This document shows, piece by piece, positions 1 through 8,976 of a DNA stretch of 64,000 nt. The notes beneath the pieces were generated by a model that was given only the letters and a program-made list of their open reading frames with translations, did no database searches and had not been told where the DNA came from. The stretch lies in NCBI RefSeq assembly GCF_042685645.1, contig NZ_JBHUNX010000001.1, forward strand, positions 4,340,001 through 4,404,000. Reading direction: 5' to 3'. A program made the position numbers and the translations under genes. Origin of the DNA: Salininema proteolyticum (lineage in GTDB: Bacteria > Actinomycetota > Actinomycetes > Mycobacteriales > Micromonosporaceae). Position 1 is the first letter of the stretch; each line of letters begins with the position of its first letter.

Positions 1-923
1 CCAAGGACCCCTCCCGCCGCGCCATGCTCATGGACGCCGTCGCCTGGGCCCACGCCAACTCCGGCATCGACGACTCTCCCATCCTCGAAGCCGACCTGAA
101 CGCCGACCAGCCCTACGTGGTCGTCTTCCAGGACGAGGGCCGACGCGGCGCCGAGCGGATCCTGGAGAGGCTCCTCGCCCTCGGGCCAGCCACCGGACGC
201 CTCCCACGGCCGCAGGTCCCCGGCAGCACCGCCACCAAGTTCATCTCCTCCATGCCGCCCGCCCCGCCCAAGGCCGTCGTCAAGCGCCGGCGGAAGTCCA
301 TGGTGCGCCCCCTGATCCTCTCCCTGCTCTCGGCCGTCCTGCTCTTCGCCCTGACCGGCGGGGCGTGGATGCTGTGGGCCGCCTTCAAGCCCGGTTCCGA
401 CGAAGGCGCCCGACCGCCGGCCGCCGACGCGGGGCAGAAGGAGGACGGCGTGCCCGAATGGAATCCGGACGCCCCCTCCGAGTCGCTGGGCGGCGAGACG
501 TTCGACGACGAGAAGACCCAGACCTTCGCCGTGGAGGGCTGGCCCGTCGCCTTCCGCGTCCCCGCCGAGTTCAAGTGCGGCTCCGACGGCGGCGAAGTCG
601 AGTGCGAGACGCCCGAGGGCGGCACCTTCTCCGTCGAGTGGTCGGCCTGCGAGGGGTGCGGCAAGGAGAAGAAGCGCCAGGTGCGCTCCGAGATGGAGCT
701 GCAGCCCATGCGGGACGTCGGCAATCCCAGGGTCGCCTTCCAGCACAGCCAGCTCGCCGAGGAGTGGCACGCCCAGGGCTCGTTCTTCACCGACGGACTG
801 CCCGGCCGGGAGGACGTCGACGGGCACGTCGTCGTCACCGTGGCGGTCCCCGACGACGACAAGTCCGAGGCCCAGAAGGCGCTCAACGACGTCCTGAACC
901 AGACCCTCGCCGCGAAGTTCTGA
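1..923 (+). CDS. Single-pass membrane protein of unknown function, 5' end outside window
   Basis: The frame is open from the first bases of the window, so the true start probably lies upstream; the first ATG in frame is at 24. The visible part has about 95 cytoplasmic-looking residues, a basic stretch (VVKRRRKS), one membrane helix at about residues 95-118 (LILSLLSAVLLFALTGGAW), an acidic Pro/Asp linker, and a roughly 150-residue extracytoplasmic domain with four cysteines (FKC, VEC, ACEGC) that could form disulfides. The leading KDPSRR resembles the end of a Ser/Thr kinase domain (DPxxRP), but that is weak. I do not recognise the family and assign no function. Confidence 0.6.
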   Translation, partial: KDPSRRAMLMDAVAWAHANSGIDDSPILEADLNADQPYVVVFQDEGRRGAERILERLLALGPATGRLPRPQVPGSTATKFISSMPPAPPKAVVKRRRKSMVRPLILSLLSAVLLFALTGGAWMLWAAFKPGSDEGARPPAADAGQKEDGVPEWNPDAPSESLGGETFDDEKTQTFAVEGWPVAFRVPAEFKCGSDGGEVECETPEGGTFSVEWSACEGCGKEKKRQVRSEMELQPMRDVGNPRVAFQHSQLAEEWHAQGSFFTDGLPGREDVDGHVVVTVAVPDDDKSEAQKALNDVLNQTLAAKF

Positions 924-1037
924 CCGCTCGGATCCGGCCGGACGGCCGTGCCGGGGCTCCGGATCCCTCGGCGGACGAAATCCACCGCCCCGCCGGGGAA
1001 TGGCCGCCCGCCGCGAACCGCGGCCGTCGGCGTCCGC

Positions 1038-1853
1038 TCACCGCTCGTACGACTCCCAGGCCCGCAGGACGTCGTCGACGACCGTCACCGAGTAGATCGG
1101 CGGGTTCTCCCGGGGCGCGGTGAAGCCCCAGTCCTCCAGTTCGGTGCGGAAGGACGAGGAGGCCAATTCCTCCGACAGGGTCTCCACGGCCGACCGGACC
1201 GGGGCGTCCATCTGCCCCGGGGTCAGCATGGGGTAGGAGAGCCAGGGCGCGGAGAGGTCGTCGAAGCGGTGGAAGCCTCCCGCGGAGTCGTCCAGCTCCG
1301 TCCGCCGGACGAGCTCGGGCGCCTCGGGGTCGTCGGCCGCGCGGACCACGTCCTCGTCCACTCCGTACGTCGAGATCCACAGCAGCGCGGCGGTGTCGCG
1401 GCGCGGGTCGCCGACCCTCACGTCGCGCGGTCGGGGCACCGTCCTCCCGTCGGCCGGAATGCCGACCGGGTCGGCGGCCACGGACGCGCGGTAGGCCTCC
1501 CACCGCTTCGCCGACTCGTCGGCGGCGTGGAAATCGGACCAGAGGACGGTCTCCGGAATCCACACGTGCGCCGCCTCTCCCGGGCCGTCGGCGGAGTCGC
1601 GGCCCTCCAGGGCGAGGCTGATGCAGCGGTCGGAGAGCGTCTCGTTCAACTGGTAGCCCTCCAGGACCCGGGCCATCTCGGGCGCGGCGGCCACGTGGAG
1701 CGTGACGGCCTCGTCGCACTCCTTCACCTGGGCGATGGCGACATTGAGGGTGTAGACGGAGACGACGGCGAAGAAGACCGCCAGGAGGCCGCCCCCTACG
1801 AGCCGCCGTCCCTCGTGGGAGAGGCGGCGGGGCCGGCGGTGTCGTCCTGTCAT
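1038..1853 (-). CDS. Membrane-anchored solute-binding-like protein
   Basis: A 271-residue protein if it starts at the ATG at 1853 (MTGRHRRPRRLS). The open frame runs on to 1994, but the extra residues look non-coding. A basic N-terminus precedes a hydrophobic segment (LVGGGLLAVFFAVVSVYTLNVAIA) that would be a signal anchor. The remainder (VTLHVAAAPEMARVLEGY, then AAHVWIPETVLW) has the rhythm of a type-2 periplasmic-binding fold, as in proteins annotated substrate-binding domain-containing. No permease or ATPase lies next to it, so a transport role is unsupported. It runs convergently with the preceding gene. Family assignment is tentative. Confidence 0.6.
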   Translation of the reverse strand: MTGRHRRPRRLSHEGRRLVGGGLLAVFFAVVSVYTLNVAIAQVKECDEAVTLHVAAAPEMARVLEGYQLNETLSDRCISLALEGRDSADGPGEAAHVWIPETVLWSDFHAADESAKRWEAYRASVAADPVGIPADGRTVPRPRDVRVGDPRRDTAALLWISTYGVDEDVVRAADDPEAPELVRRTELDDSAGGFHRFDDLSAPWLSYPMLTPGQMDAPVRSAVETLSEELASSSFRTELEDWGFTAPRENPPIYSVTVVDDVLRAWESYER

Positions 1854-2073
1854 GACGCCAATTCTATTGACCGCTCCGACCCGACCGCAATACCGGGCAT
1901 GCCCGATGAGCGGGAATTCCACCGTCCGGTCGAGAGCGGCCGCCGACGCGCGCCGCGGGTTCCGGCCGGCCCGGGGAGACTCGTTCGCGGGCATGAGAAA
2001 AGGGCTCGCTCACTGCGAGCCCCCAGGGGATTCCGCTCTCGTGTCCGCGCCGCGCTTCGCGTGCGCCACCGTG

Positions 2074-2433
2074 CTACTTGCTGGAACGGCGGCGCTTCGG
2101 AGGAGTGAGGAGTTCGGCGATGGTGCGCATGGTCTCCGGCACCAGGTGGAAGTAGGCCCACACACCGCGCTTGTCGCGCTTGACGACGCCGGCCTCGGCC
2201 AGGATGCGGAGGTGGTGGCTGATGGTCGGCTGCGACAGGCCCAGCGGCTCGGTCAGCTCGGCGACGCAGGCCTCCTGGTCGGGGGAGTTCTGAATCATGC
2301 TGATGAGGCGCAGGCGGTTCGGGTCGGCCAGGGCCTTGAGAACACCGGCGATGCGCTCCGCGTCATCCTCGGGAATGATCTCGCCGCCAACCGGAGAAAT
2401 CGGTGTCGTGACTTCTTGCGTCAGTCGTGCCAT
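2074..2433 (-). CDS. ArsR-family winged-helix repressor
   Basis: A 119-residue ArsR/SmtB-type regulator. The winged helix is clear: ALADPNRLRLISMI, then the recognition helix LSQPTISHHLRILAEAGVV and the wing KRDKRGVWAYFHL. The usual metal-binding ELCVCDL at the start of alpha-3 is EACVAEL here, so only one cysteine of the classical pair remains; the inducer may not be arsenite, or other residues bind the metal. The start at 2433 is set by a GGAAGGA Shine-Dalgarno sequence 6 bases upstream; an ATG 15 bases further out has none. The gene stands alone. The 11-bp-spaced repeats just upstream suggest autoregulation. Confidence 0.85.
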   Translation of the reverse strand: MARLTQEVTTPISPVGGEIIPEDDAERIAGVLKALADPNRLRLISMIQNSPDQEACVAELTEPLGLSQPTISHHLRILAEAGVVKRDKRGVWAYFHLVPETMRTIAELLTPPKRRRSSK

Positions 2434-2474
2434 TGTGTTTCCTTCCAATAGCGTTAGTTCCGGGATTCCGATCC

Positions 2475-2510
2475 CATTCTGAATACATTCTCAGAACATT
2501 CTCAGAATCC
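2475..2510. promoter_or_regulatory. Triplicated 11-bp operator-like repeat upstream of the ArsR gene
   Basis: Three head-to-tail copies of CATTCTSARWA start at 2475, 2486 and 2497, exactly one helical turn apart. Copies 2 and 3 are identical (CATTCTCAGAA) and each contains the palindrome TTCTCAGAA. The array lies 42-77 bases upstream of the ArsR start codon in locally AT-rich DNA, where a promoter would be. A phased repressor array is the natural reading; binding is inferred. Confidence 0.55.
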
Positions 2511-2519
2511 AAGCTTCGT

Positions 2520-2834
2520 TTAAGATTCCGTTGTCGGCAACCCGTTCGGCTCAACAAGGGTAACCGCCCCACTCCACCGGTCGTCCGAGCCTGCGGCGGC
2601 GCGCCTCACATCGGCGGGACCGTCCACTATGCATGGGGCCGTCCGCCTCTCAAGACTATCCGGTACTCCCCGCGCGTTGCAGCGGTCTGCGGGTTGACAT
2701 GCGACTCAGGACCGTCGGAGCGCCCTTCGACTTTCCCAGCGTTGCATAAGAGCATGCGCCCATGTCCTATACCTGGATATTAGCAACTCAAGGCTCCACT
2801 TCCCTGCCGCGGACCGAATGCCGGTGAATTGACC
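2520..2834. other. Non-coding interval between the ArsR gene and the HAD phosphatase
   Basis: No convincing gene. Base composition alternates between ordinary GC-rich DNA and AT-richer patches (2685-2790), below the local average. No inverted repeat with a T-run and no tRNA-like fold was found by eye. Confidence 0.4.
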
Positions 2835-3716
2835 CTACCAGGGGTTATATTCAGATACAACGATAGACACGCTCTTTGTGTCATATATAATGCGATAGAA
2901 TTCACTATCTAAAAGTGATGCGCGACTCGCCTCCGCCGAGCGCAAACGCCGCCATGCCCAGAGCCCCACCGAAGCCAGTGCGAGACCGCCCAGCAGGCGC
3001 GATCTCTCGCCTTGTCCCACACGCCTTCCGAGAGGCACCGGGGCCCTGAAGGAGAGCACGGGCCAGCCCTCCGCGGCGGCGGTGCGGCGCAACGCCCTGT
3101 CCCCGTTGACGACCCTCGGCCGCCCGACGGCGCGCAGCATGGGCTCGTCGCGGTGCGAATCGGAATAGGCGAAGGACGCGTCCAGGTCGATTCCCCTCTC
3201 CGAGGCGAACTCCCGAATGGCCCCGGCCTTGGCCTCGCCGGCCGCGTAGAACTCCACCTCCCCGGTGTAGAGGCCGTCCCCGTCGACCGACAGGCGCGTG
3301 GCGATCACCTCCCTGATTCCCAGCATCTCCGCGATGGGGGCCACTATGTCGGTGCCCGAGGCGCTCACGAGCACCACCTCGCGGCCGGCCGCGGCGTGCG
3401 CCTCGACCAGTGCCGCGGCCTCGGCGTAGACGTACGGTCGGATGAGGTCGCCCAAAGCCTCGGTCACGACGGCGCGCACCCGGTGCGCGGGCCATCCGCG
3501 GGAGAGCTCGGCGAGGTAGTCGCGGGTGCGGTCCATGTGCTCGGGACCGGTTCCGCCCAAACGGTAGACGAGTTGGCCGTACGCGGCCTTGACCACGTCG
3601 CGGCGCTCCAGCAGCCCCTCGCGGAACAGGGGACGGCCGAAGGCCAGGGCGCTGGACTTCGCCACTATCGTCTTGTCCAGGTCGAAGAACGCAGCCGAAT
3701 GCCTGACCATGGTCAC
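2835..3716 (-). CDS. HAD-IB family phosphatase (SerB-like), membrane-tailed
   Basis: A haloacid-dehalogenase hydrolase of subfamily IB, the class of phosphoserine and related phosphatases. Motif I is FFDLDKT (nucleophile Asp, second Asp two residues on), motif II is VLVSASGT, and motif III/IV is the YSDSHRDEPML region with KAGAI upstream. A single hydrophobic helix near residue 240 (LLGGLALASVGLWAW) would tether it to the membrane. The GTG at 3716 has GGGAG 8 bases upstream; ATG 3710 is an alternative. It diverges from radA. The last 25 or so codons lie in AT-rich DNA unlike the rest of the gene, so the C-terminus may be an extension by lost stop. The substrate is unknown. Confidence 0.8.
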   Translation of the reverse strand: MTMVRHSAAFFDLDKTIVAKSSALAFGRPLFREGLLERRDVVKAAYGQLVYRLGGTGPEHMDRTRDYLAELSRGWPAHRVRAVVTEALGDLIRPYVYAEAAALVEAHAAAGREVVLVSASGTDIVAPIAEMLGIREVIATRLSVDGDGLYTGEVEFYAAGEAKAGAIREFASERGIDLDASFAYSDSHRDEPMLRAVGRPRVVNGDRALRRTAAAEGWPVLSFRAPVPLGRRVGQGERSRLLGGLALASVGLWAWRRLRSAEASRASLLDSEFYRIIYDTKSVSIVVSEYNPW

Positions 3717-3828
3717 AGTGTAATCTCCCGCCCCGGGAACAGGTGAGATCGCGGGAAACCCTCCTTTCCGATCACGTGAACGTTTCTTTCGTTCTCGATA
3801 TGTCATACCACCCCGTATGATGTTCCGC

Positions 3829-5229
3829 ATGGCCAAAAAGACGCGGATGAGCTTCGAGTGCCGCGATTGCGGGCACCAGGTGCCGAAGATGCTGGGGCGA
3901 TGCCCCGAATGCGGAGCCTGGGGGACGATGGAGGAATCGGCCCCCGCGTCCATTCCGTCCCACGCAGGTACCGCCGCGGGGCGGCGCATCCCGACCCAGG
4001 CCGCCCAACCGATCCGGAAGGTCTCGGCCGCGCAGGCCGCGAGCGTCCCGACCGGGATCGTGGAGCTGGACCGGGTCCTCGGGGGCGGGCTCGTCCCCGG
4101 CGGCGTCGTCCTCATCTCGGGCGAGCCCGGCGTGGGCAAGTCCACGCTCCTGCTCGACTGCGCGCACCAGTTCTCCGCCGCCGGCCACGGCCGGTCGCTG
4201 ATCGTCACGGGGGAGGAGTCCGCCTCCCAGGTGCGCCGACGCGCGGACCGGACGGACAGCCTCCACGACGACCTCTACCTCGCCGCCGAGACGGACCTCG
4301 GCTCGGCGCTGAGCCACGTCGACTCGGTGGGCCCCGGCCTGCTGATCCTCGACTCGGTGCAGACGGTGCTGGCCAACGACGTCGACGGCGTGCCCGGCGG
4401 CGTCACCCAGGTCAAGGCGGTGGCAACGGCCATCACCGCGGAGGCCAAGAGCCGCAACATGACGGCCATCCTCGTCGGGCACGTCACCAAAGAGGGCAAC
4501 ATCGCCGGCCCGCGCGCGCTGGAGCACCTGGTCGACACCGTCGTGCACTTCGAGGGCGACAAGCACTCCTCCCTGCGCCTCCTGCGCGGCGTGAAGAACC
4601 GTTTCGGACCGGCCGACGAGGTGGGCTGCTTCGAGATGCGCGAGGACGGGATCGTCTCCCTGCCCGACCCCTCCGGGCTCTTCCTGGAGGACAGCCCCGA
4701 AGAGCCCACTCCCGGCACCTGCGTCACGGTCACCATGGAGGGCCGCCGCGCGGTCCCGGTCGAGATCCAGGCCCTGGTCGGCAAATCGGTGAAGGACGGG
4801 GCCATCCCGAGGCACACCGTCTCCGGGCTGGAGACCGCCCGCCTCAATATGATCCTCGCCGTGCTCACCCGCCGCGGCGGAACCCCCCTGCTGGACAGGG
4901 AGGTCTACGCGACGACCATCGGGGGGATGCGGGTGCGCGAGCCCGCCAGCGACCTCGCCCTCGCCCTCGCCGTGGTCAGCGCGGAGCGGGAGATCGCCGT
5001 CAGCGCCGACCTCGTCGCCATCGGCGAGGTCTCCCTCACCGGGCAGATCCGGCGGACGGTCAACGCCGACAGGCGGTTGGCCGAGGCCGCCCGCCTCGGT
5101 TTCACCACCGCCCTCGTGCCGGCGGGGTCCGTCACCGAGAAGCCCCGGCGCATGGACGTGATCGAAGTCGGGACCATCAACGACGCCAAGCGCGAAGCCG
5201 CTCGGGCCTGGGCGCGGCGCGGCCGCTGA
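3829..5229 (+). CDS. radA: DNA repair protein RadA/Sms
   Basis: A RecA-like ATPase that processes recombination intermediates, known in bacteria as RadA (Sms). In order: an N-terminal C4 zinc finger (CRDCGHQVPK...CPECG), Walker A GEPGVGKST, the RadA-specific KNRFG motif, and a C-terminal Lon-protease-like domain (VGGMRVREPASDLALALA-type region, here GGMRVREP). The 466-residue length is normal. I start at MAKKTRMSFEC; an in-frame ATG at 3817 adds only MMFR, and neither start has a strong ribosome-binding site. It diverges from the HAD phosphatase and has its own short promoter region. Confidence 0.95.
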   Translation: MAKKTRMSFECRDCGHQVPKMLGRCPECGAWGTMEESAPASIPSHAGTAAGRRIPTQAAQPIRKVSAAQAASVPTGIVELDRVLGGGLVPGGVVLISGEPGVGKSTLLLDCAHQFSAAGHGRSLIVTGEESASQVRRRADRTDSLHDDLYLAAETDLGSALSHVDSVGPGLLILDSVQTVLANDVDGVPGGVTQVKAVATAITAEAKSRNMTAILVGHVTKEGNIAGPRALEHLVDTVVHFEGDKHSSLRLLRGVKNRFGPADEVGCFEMREDGIVSLPDPSGLFLEDSPEEPTPGTCVTVTMEGRRAVPVEIQALVGKSVKDGAIPRHTVSGLETARLNMILAVLTRRGGTPLLDREVYATTIGGMRVREPASDLALALAVVSAEREIAVSADLVAIGEVSLTGQIRRTVNADRRLAEAARLGFTTALVPAGSVTEKPRRMDVIEVGTINDAKREAARAWARRGR

Positions 5230-5544
5230 GACGGCGCCTCCCCGGCCTCCGCCGAGCCGACGGGTTCCCGAGCCCGTCGGCCCCCGCGAGTCGGCAGGTT
5301 CGCCCTCCGCCCCGTGAACACTCCGGTGCGAGTCTTCCGCGAGAGCGCCTTCCACGGACGGATCGTCGCGCGTCCTGAGGAACGCGCCCGCCCTGCCCCG
5401 GGCAGTTCGGCACGACTCCCCGCCGACGCGCCTCCCGCCGCCGATTCGGCGCGTCTTCCACCCAGCCGCGCACCGCCCTGCGGTTCTCCGCTCCTTCCGG
5501 CTTCCCCCAAACGAAAAGGGGTCCCTCGGATAGAATCCGGAGAC

Positions 5545-7543
5545 ATGTCCGTCCTTTTCATCCTGCTGATCGGCCTGTTCTTCATCGGGGTCAACATCGC
5601 GGTGGTGGCCTTCGTGGCCGTGCGGCTGTTGAACGTCCGCTTCACCTTCGCCAGGGTGGTCATCGCGGCCACCCTCTCCCAGACGGCCGTGCAGTACCTC
5701 CTCATCCCGGTCCTCTTCCAGGACTACGCGGCCGGTCCCGACCCCCGCGCCGAGGACGTGCCCTCCCTGCTCGCCCTCCTGGTCTTCGCCCTCGCCTGCG
5801 CCCCGCTGGCCGCCATGGTGATCCTCGTCGTCTGGGAGGCCATCCTCCCCGTCGGCTCCATCCCGCCCATCCGCACCTGGCTGAGCAACTTCCGCGCGCG
5901 GATGCGCCGCAGCCGCCGCTACTTCAAGATCCTCCGGCTCTTCTCCAAGCACCGCCTGACCGGCGTCATCCGCGGCCGCAACGACCAGACGCCCCAGCAG
6001 AGGGCCGAACTCGCGGTGTCGCTGCGCACCGCGCTCGACGAGGCCGGCGTGACCTTCGTGAAGCTGGGCCAGCTGCTGTCCACCCGACGCGACATCCTCC
6101 CCGCCGTCTACGTCGACGAACTCGCCAAGCTGCAGGACGGCGCCAGCCCCGTCCCCTACGAAGAGGTCAGGATCCAGATCGAGAACTCCCTGCGGGCCCC
6201 GGTGGCCGAGGTGTTCCGCGAGTTCGACCCCGAGCCGCTCGCCGCCGCCTCCATCGCCCAGGTGCACAGCGCACGGCTGGCCACCGGAGAGAAGGTCGTC
6301 GTCAAGGTGCAGCGGCCGGGCATCCGCGACACCGTGGAACGCGACCTCGACATCGTCCAGCGCCTCGCCTCCAAGCTGGAGCGGCACACCGACTGGGGCC
6401 GCGACATGGGGGCGCGGAAGCTCGCCGAGGGCTTCGCCGAGTCCCTGCGCGAAGAGCTGGACTTCCACATCGAGTGCGGCAACCTGGCAGCCGTTCACGC
6501 CGCCACCACCGGCCGCGGGTCCCCCCGTCCACGTGCCGCGGGCCTTCCCCGAGCTCTCCTCGGGCGACGTCCTCGTCATGGAGCGGTTCGACGGCGTCTC
6601 GCTCTCCCAGGCGGGACCGGATCTGGCCGGGCGCGGGCTGGACTCATCCGCCATCGCCGGAGTGCTCGTCGGAGAGCTGCTCGACGAGATCATGGTCGAC
6701 GGCATCTTCCACACCGACCCGCACCCCGGCAACATCCTGGTGCTCGGGGACGGATCGCTCGGATTCATCGACTTCGGGTCGGTCGGCCGGCTCGACAGGG
6801 AACTGCGCGAGTCCCTGCAGCGCATCCTGTTCGCCCTGGACTCGCAGGACGTCTACTCGCTCTCCGACGGCCTGCTCGAAGTGACCACGCGGCCCGACGA
6901 CCTAGACCAGGTCGAGTTCGAGCGCGCCCTCGGCGGGTTCATGGCGCGGTTCCTCAACGTCGCCGGGCAGCCCGACATGCGGATGTTCAACGAGCTGATC
7001 CGCCTCGTCATGAAGTTCCGGCTCTCCGTGCCCAACGAGCTCGCCGCCGTGTTCCGCTCCCTCGGGACGATCGAGGGAAGCGCCACCGCGCTCGACCCCC
7101 GCTTCGACCTCGTGCACCACGCGAAGTCCTACGGCGAGCAGTACGCCCAGAAGCTGGTCGACGGCGACGCCCTCCGGGAGAGGGTGCAGTCCGAGATGAT
7201 CGCCGCGCTGCCCATCGCCAAGAGGTTCGTGCGCCGCGTCGACCGCATCGCCGGAGCTGTCGAGTCCGGCCGCCTGACGGTCAACATCCGCCTCTTCGCC
7301 GACGCCAAGGAGAGGAACGTCGTCACCTCCTGGCTCAACCAGATCCTGCTGACCGTCCTCGCCGCCACCACCGGCGTCATGGGCGTCCTCCTCATCCGGG
7401 TGCCCGACGGGCCGGCCATGACCAGTTCCATCGGCCTGTACGACTTCGCCGGGTTCATCCTCCTCTTCATCTCCTCCGTCATGGCGCTCCGCGTTCTGGT
7501 CGGCATCTTCGCCGCGGGCCGCCATCGCGAGGACTCCTATTGA
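5545..7543 (+). pseudogene. UbiB/ABC1/AarF-type atypical kinase, one-base frameshift
   Basis: Two overlapping frames together make one complete UbiB-like protein of about 665 residues: two or three N-terminal membrane helices (MSVLFILLIGLFFIGVN), the family motif FVKLGQLLSTRRD, the nucleotide-binding lysine in VVVKVQRPG, then after the break MERFDG, catalytic HTDPHPGN, the IDFG metal-binding motif, and two C-terminal helices. The break falls in a run of six C at 6521-6526. Removing one C restores GRGSPVHVPRAFPELS across the join. It may be a sequencing error, a recent mutation, or frameshifting; all motifs on both sides are intact. ATG 5545 has GGAG just upstream. Family members act in isoprenoid-quinone or lipid homeostasis at membranes. 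Confidence 0.85.
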
Positions 7544-7550
7544 CGCTCGA

Positions 7551-7577
7551 CGGGCCCGGGGATCCCTTCCGGGCCCG
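7551..7577 (+). terminator. Hairpin after the UbiB-like gene
   Basis: Perfect 9-bp arms CGGGCCCGG / CCGGGCCCG with a 9-base loop, eight bases past the stop codon. There is no T-run, so it is a weak or factor-assisted terminator. Confidence 0.5.
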
Positions 7578-7642
7578 AACCCGAACCCGCACGGGATCCC
7601 TGGACGCCTGTCATGGCGCTCAACGGGGTCGGGCGCGCCCAC

Positions 7643-7673
7643 TGGACGCAATATACCCCCATGGGGTATAAAT
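7643..7673 (+). promoter_or_regulatory. Promoter overlapped by a CsoR/CstR-type operator
   Basis: A perfect inverted repeat TATACCCC-CAT-GGGGTATA (7652-7670) matches the known architecture of operators for the copper or persulfide sensors CsoR and CstR. It sits between TGGACG (7643-7648) and TATAAA (7667-7672), an 18-base spacer, so bound repressor would cover the promoter. The downstream gene is the 49-residue ORF at 7700. No csoR-like gene is in the window, so any repressor acts in trans. Confidence 0.6.
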
Positions 7674-7699
7674 GGAACCTCCCGCACCAGGAGGCGATC

Positions 7700-7849
7700 A
7701 TGCGAAGAGCACTGCCGTCGATATTCCGACCCGCTTCTCCCGCCGAGCGAAGGGCCTCGGCCGTGCTGGAGGTGAGCCGCTGCTGCTCGGCCGCCCTCCG
7801 TTGGGCCTTCCAGTTCACCTACGAGAGCGGACGGTCCACGCGGTCGTGA
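7700..7849 (+). CDS. Micro-protein of 49 residues under a CsoR-type operator
   Basis: A short basic protein starting MRRALPSIFRPASPAERR with a CC pair (VSRCCSAALRW) and no predicted membrane helix. Support for translation is an ideal AGGAGG Shine-Dalgarno sequence 6 bases before ATG 7700 and a promoter/operator 30 bases upstream. It is not a fragment of any family I recognise. The Cys-Cys pair together with a CsoR-like operator suggests a metal- or sulfur-stress role; that is inference. It ends 70 bases before the terminator of the oppositely transcribed unit. Confidence 0.5.
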   Translation: MRRALPSIFRPASPAERRASAVLEVSRCCSAALRWAFQFTYESGRSTRS

Positions 7850-7913
7850 GCCGGCCCGCCCCTGCGAGGGGAGTCGGTTTCGGAGAGAAGAGGGCCGCCG
7901 GGGCCCGGACATG

Positions 7914-7946
7914 AAAAAATCCCTACCCGCCGCGTGCGGGTAGGGA
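7914..7946 (-). terminator. Intrinsic terminator of the leftward tfoX-like unit
   Basis: An 11-bp perfect stem (TCCCTACCCGC / GCGGGTAGGGA) with a 5-base loop, followed on the minus strand by six T. It lies beyond the IS element as seen from the tfoX-like gene, so the insertion has separated that gene from its terminator. Confidence 0.85.
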
Positions 7947-8007
7947 ACGTCCGGTGGAGCTCATCGCCTCGCAGCCGCAACCGCAACCGCTGGCCATGGC
8001 ATCCCCG

Positions 8008-8963
8008 GAGCTTCATGCAATTGTCTCGTGTGGGTGGCATGCTGCGTGTGCAGGGGATTTGACTACTCGCGAGTCGGGAACCTGGCGGCGACGGCAGCGC
8101 CCGTCGTGAGATCGCTGGGATATGAAAACAACAGAAGCGATCAAGAACAGGGCGCTGCCTCCTCTTGACCATACGACCGGTCTGTCCTACAGGCAACTGG
8201 CATCTCTCGCGCACGGGGTCGAGAGAACGATCGGGCCGTGGCAGCCGGCCACCGGACGCCAGAAGTCCCTCTCGGTGTTCATGGCCGTGGTCGTCACCGT
8301 GAACTACCTGCGCCGCAACGACTGTCAAGAAGCCGTTGGCGAACACTTCCTCGTCTCCCAATCCACTGTCTCCCGCTACATCAAGGAGCTGGAACCGGTC
8401 GTGTCGGTCCTGCTCGACGACCTCATGGCGCGCCTGCGGGCCGCTGCTTTGGCCGAGGCGCTGATCGTCGACGGGTTCCTCGTCCCCACCGGGGAGCGGA
8501 AGTGGTTCGACGGCCTCTATTCCGGCAAACGCCACGACACCGGAGCGAATCTACAGGCCATCGCCACCCTCCACGGCCGGGTCATAGAACTCTCCCCACC
8601 GCTGCGGGGATCAGTCCATGACTCCCGCGCGTTCACCGACACCGGCCTTGACAAGGTCTACAGGGTCCACTGCAGCCCTGAAGGTCCCGGCATGCTCGGC
8701 GACAAGGCCTACATCGGGAAAGTACCCATCACTCCAGTCCGGAAACCGGCCTACCGCAACCTGACCGAGGAGGAGCGAGAGTTCAACCGCGGCATCAAAT
8801 CCCACCGCGCCGCGGTGGAACGAGGCATCTCCCACCTGCGCAACTGGCGAATCCTAGCCACCGGCTACCGCCGACCCCTCCGCTACCTCTACCGAACCTC
8901 ACAGACCGTCATGAAACTCGAACAGTACGCGATTCACCCAGAAGAGGCTTTTGCATGAAGCTC
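8008..8963 (+). mobile_element. IS5-family insertion sequence (956 bp)
   Basis: The ends are 13-bp perfect inverted repeats GAGCTTCATGCAA (8008-8020, and its complement 8951-8963) flanked by a CCG duplication (8005-8007 and 8964-8966). It carries one complete transposase gene. The transposase stop codon lies within the right repeat. The element looks intact and therefore potentially active. It sits just past the tfoX-like gene and splits a downstream small ORF. Confidence 0.85.
8122..8958 (+). CDS. IS5-family DDE transposase
   Basis: A 278-residue transposase with an N-terminal helix-turn-helix region (FLVSQSTVSRYIKELEP) and a DDE_Tnp_4-type catalytic domain. Likely acidic residues are in LIVDGFLVP, VHDSRAF and, after LGDKAYIG, the Glu of AAVERGISHLRNW. 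Length and order match IS5-group elements of actinomycetes. It fills the element, leaving about 110 bases of left leader. No frameshift or stop is present. Confidence 0.93.
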   Translation: MKTTEAIKNRALPPLDHTTGLSYRQLASLAHGVERTIGPWQPATGRQKSLSVFMAVVVTVNYLRRNDCQEAVGEHFLVSQSTVSRYIKELEPVVSVLLDDLMARLRAAALAEALIVDGFLVPTGERKWFDGLYSGKRHDTGANLQAIATLHGRVIELSPPLRGSVHDSRAFTDTGLDKVYRVHCSPEGPGMLGDKAYIGKVPITPVRKPAYRNLTEEEREFNRGIKSHRAAVERGISHLRNWRILATGYRRPLRYLYRTSQTVMKLEQYAIHPEEAFA

Positions 8964-8976
8964 CCGGTTTGCGCGG

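Noticed and set aside
3771..3783. Possible parS at GATCACGTGAACG
   Set aside because: Only the CACGTGAA core matches; the TTTC/GAAAC arms are absent.
6515..6532. Programmed +1 frameshift in the UbiB-like gene
   Set aside because: No stop codon, slow codon or stimulatory structure is evident at TCCCCCCG, and the family is not known to use frameshifting; sequencing error or mutation is simpler.
3772..6825. Long minus-strand open frame opposite radA and the UbiB-like gene
   Set aside because: Shadow of real coding sequence; repetitive Gly/Asp/Val content and no domain.
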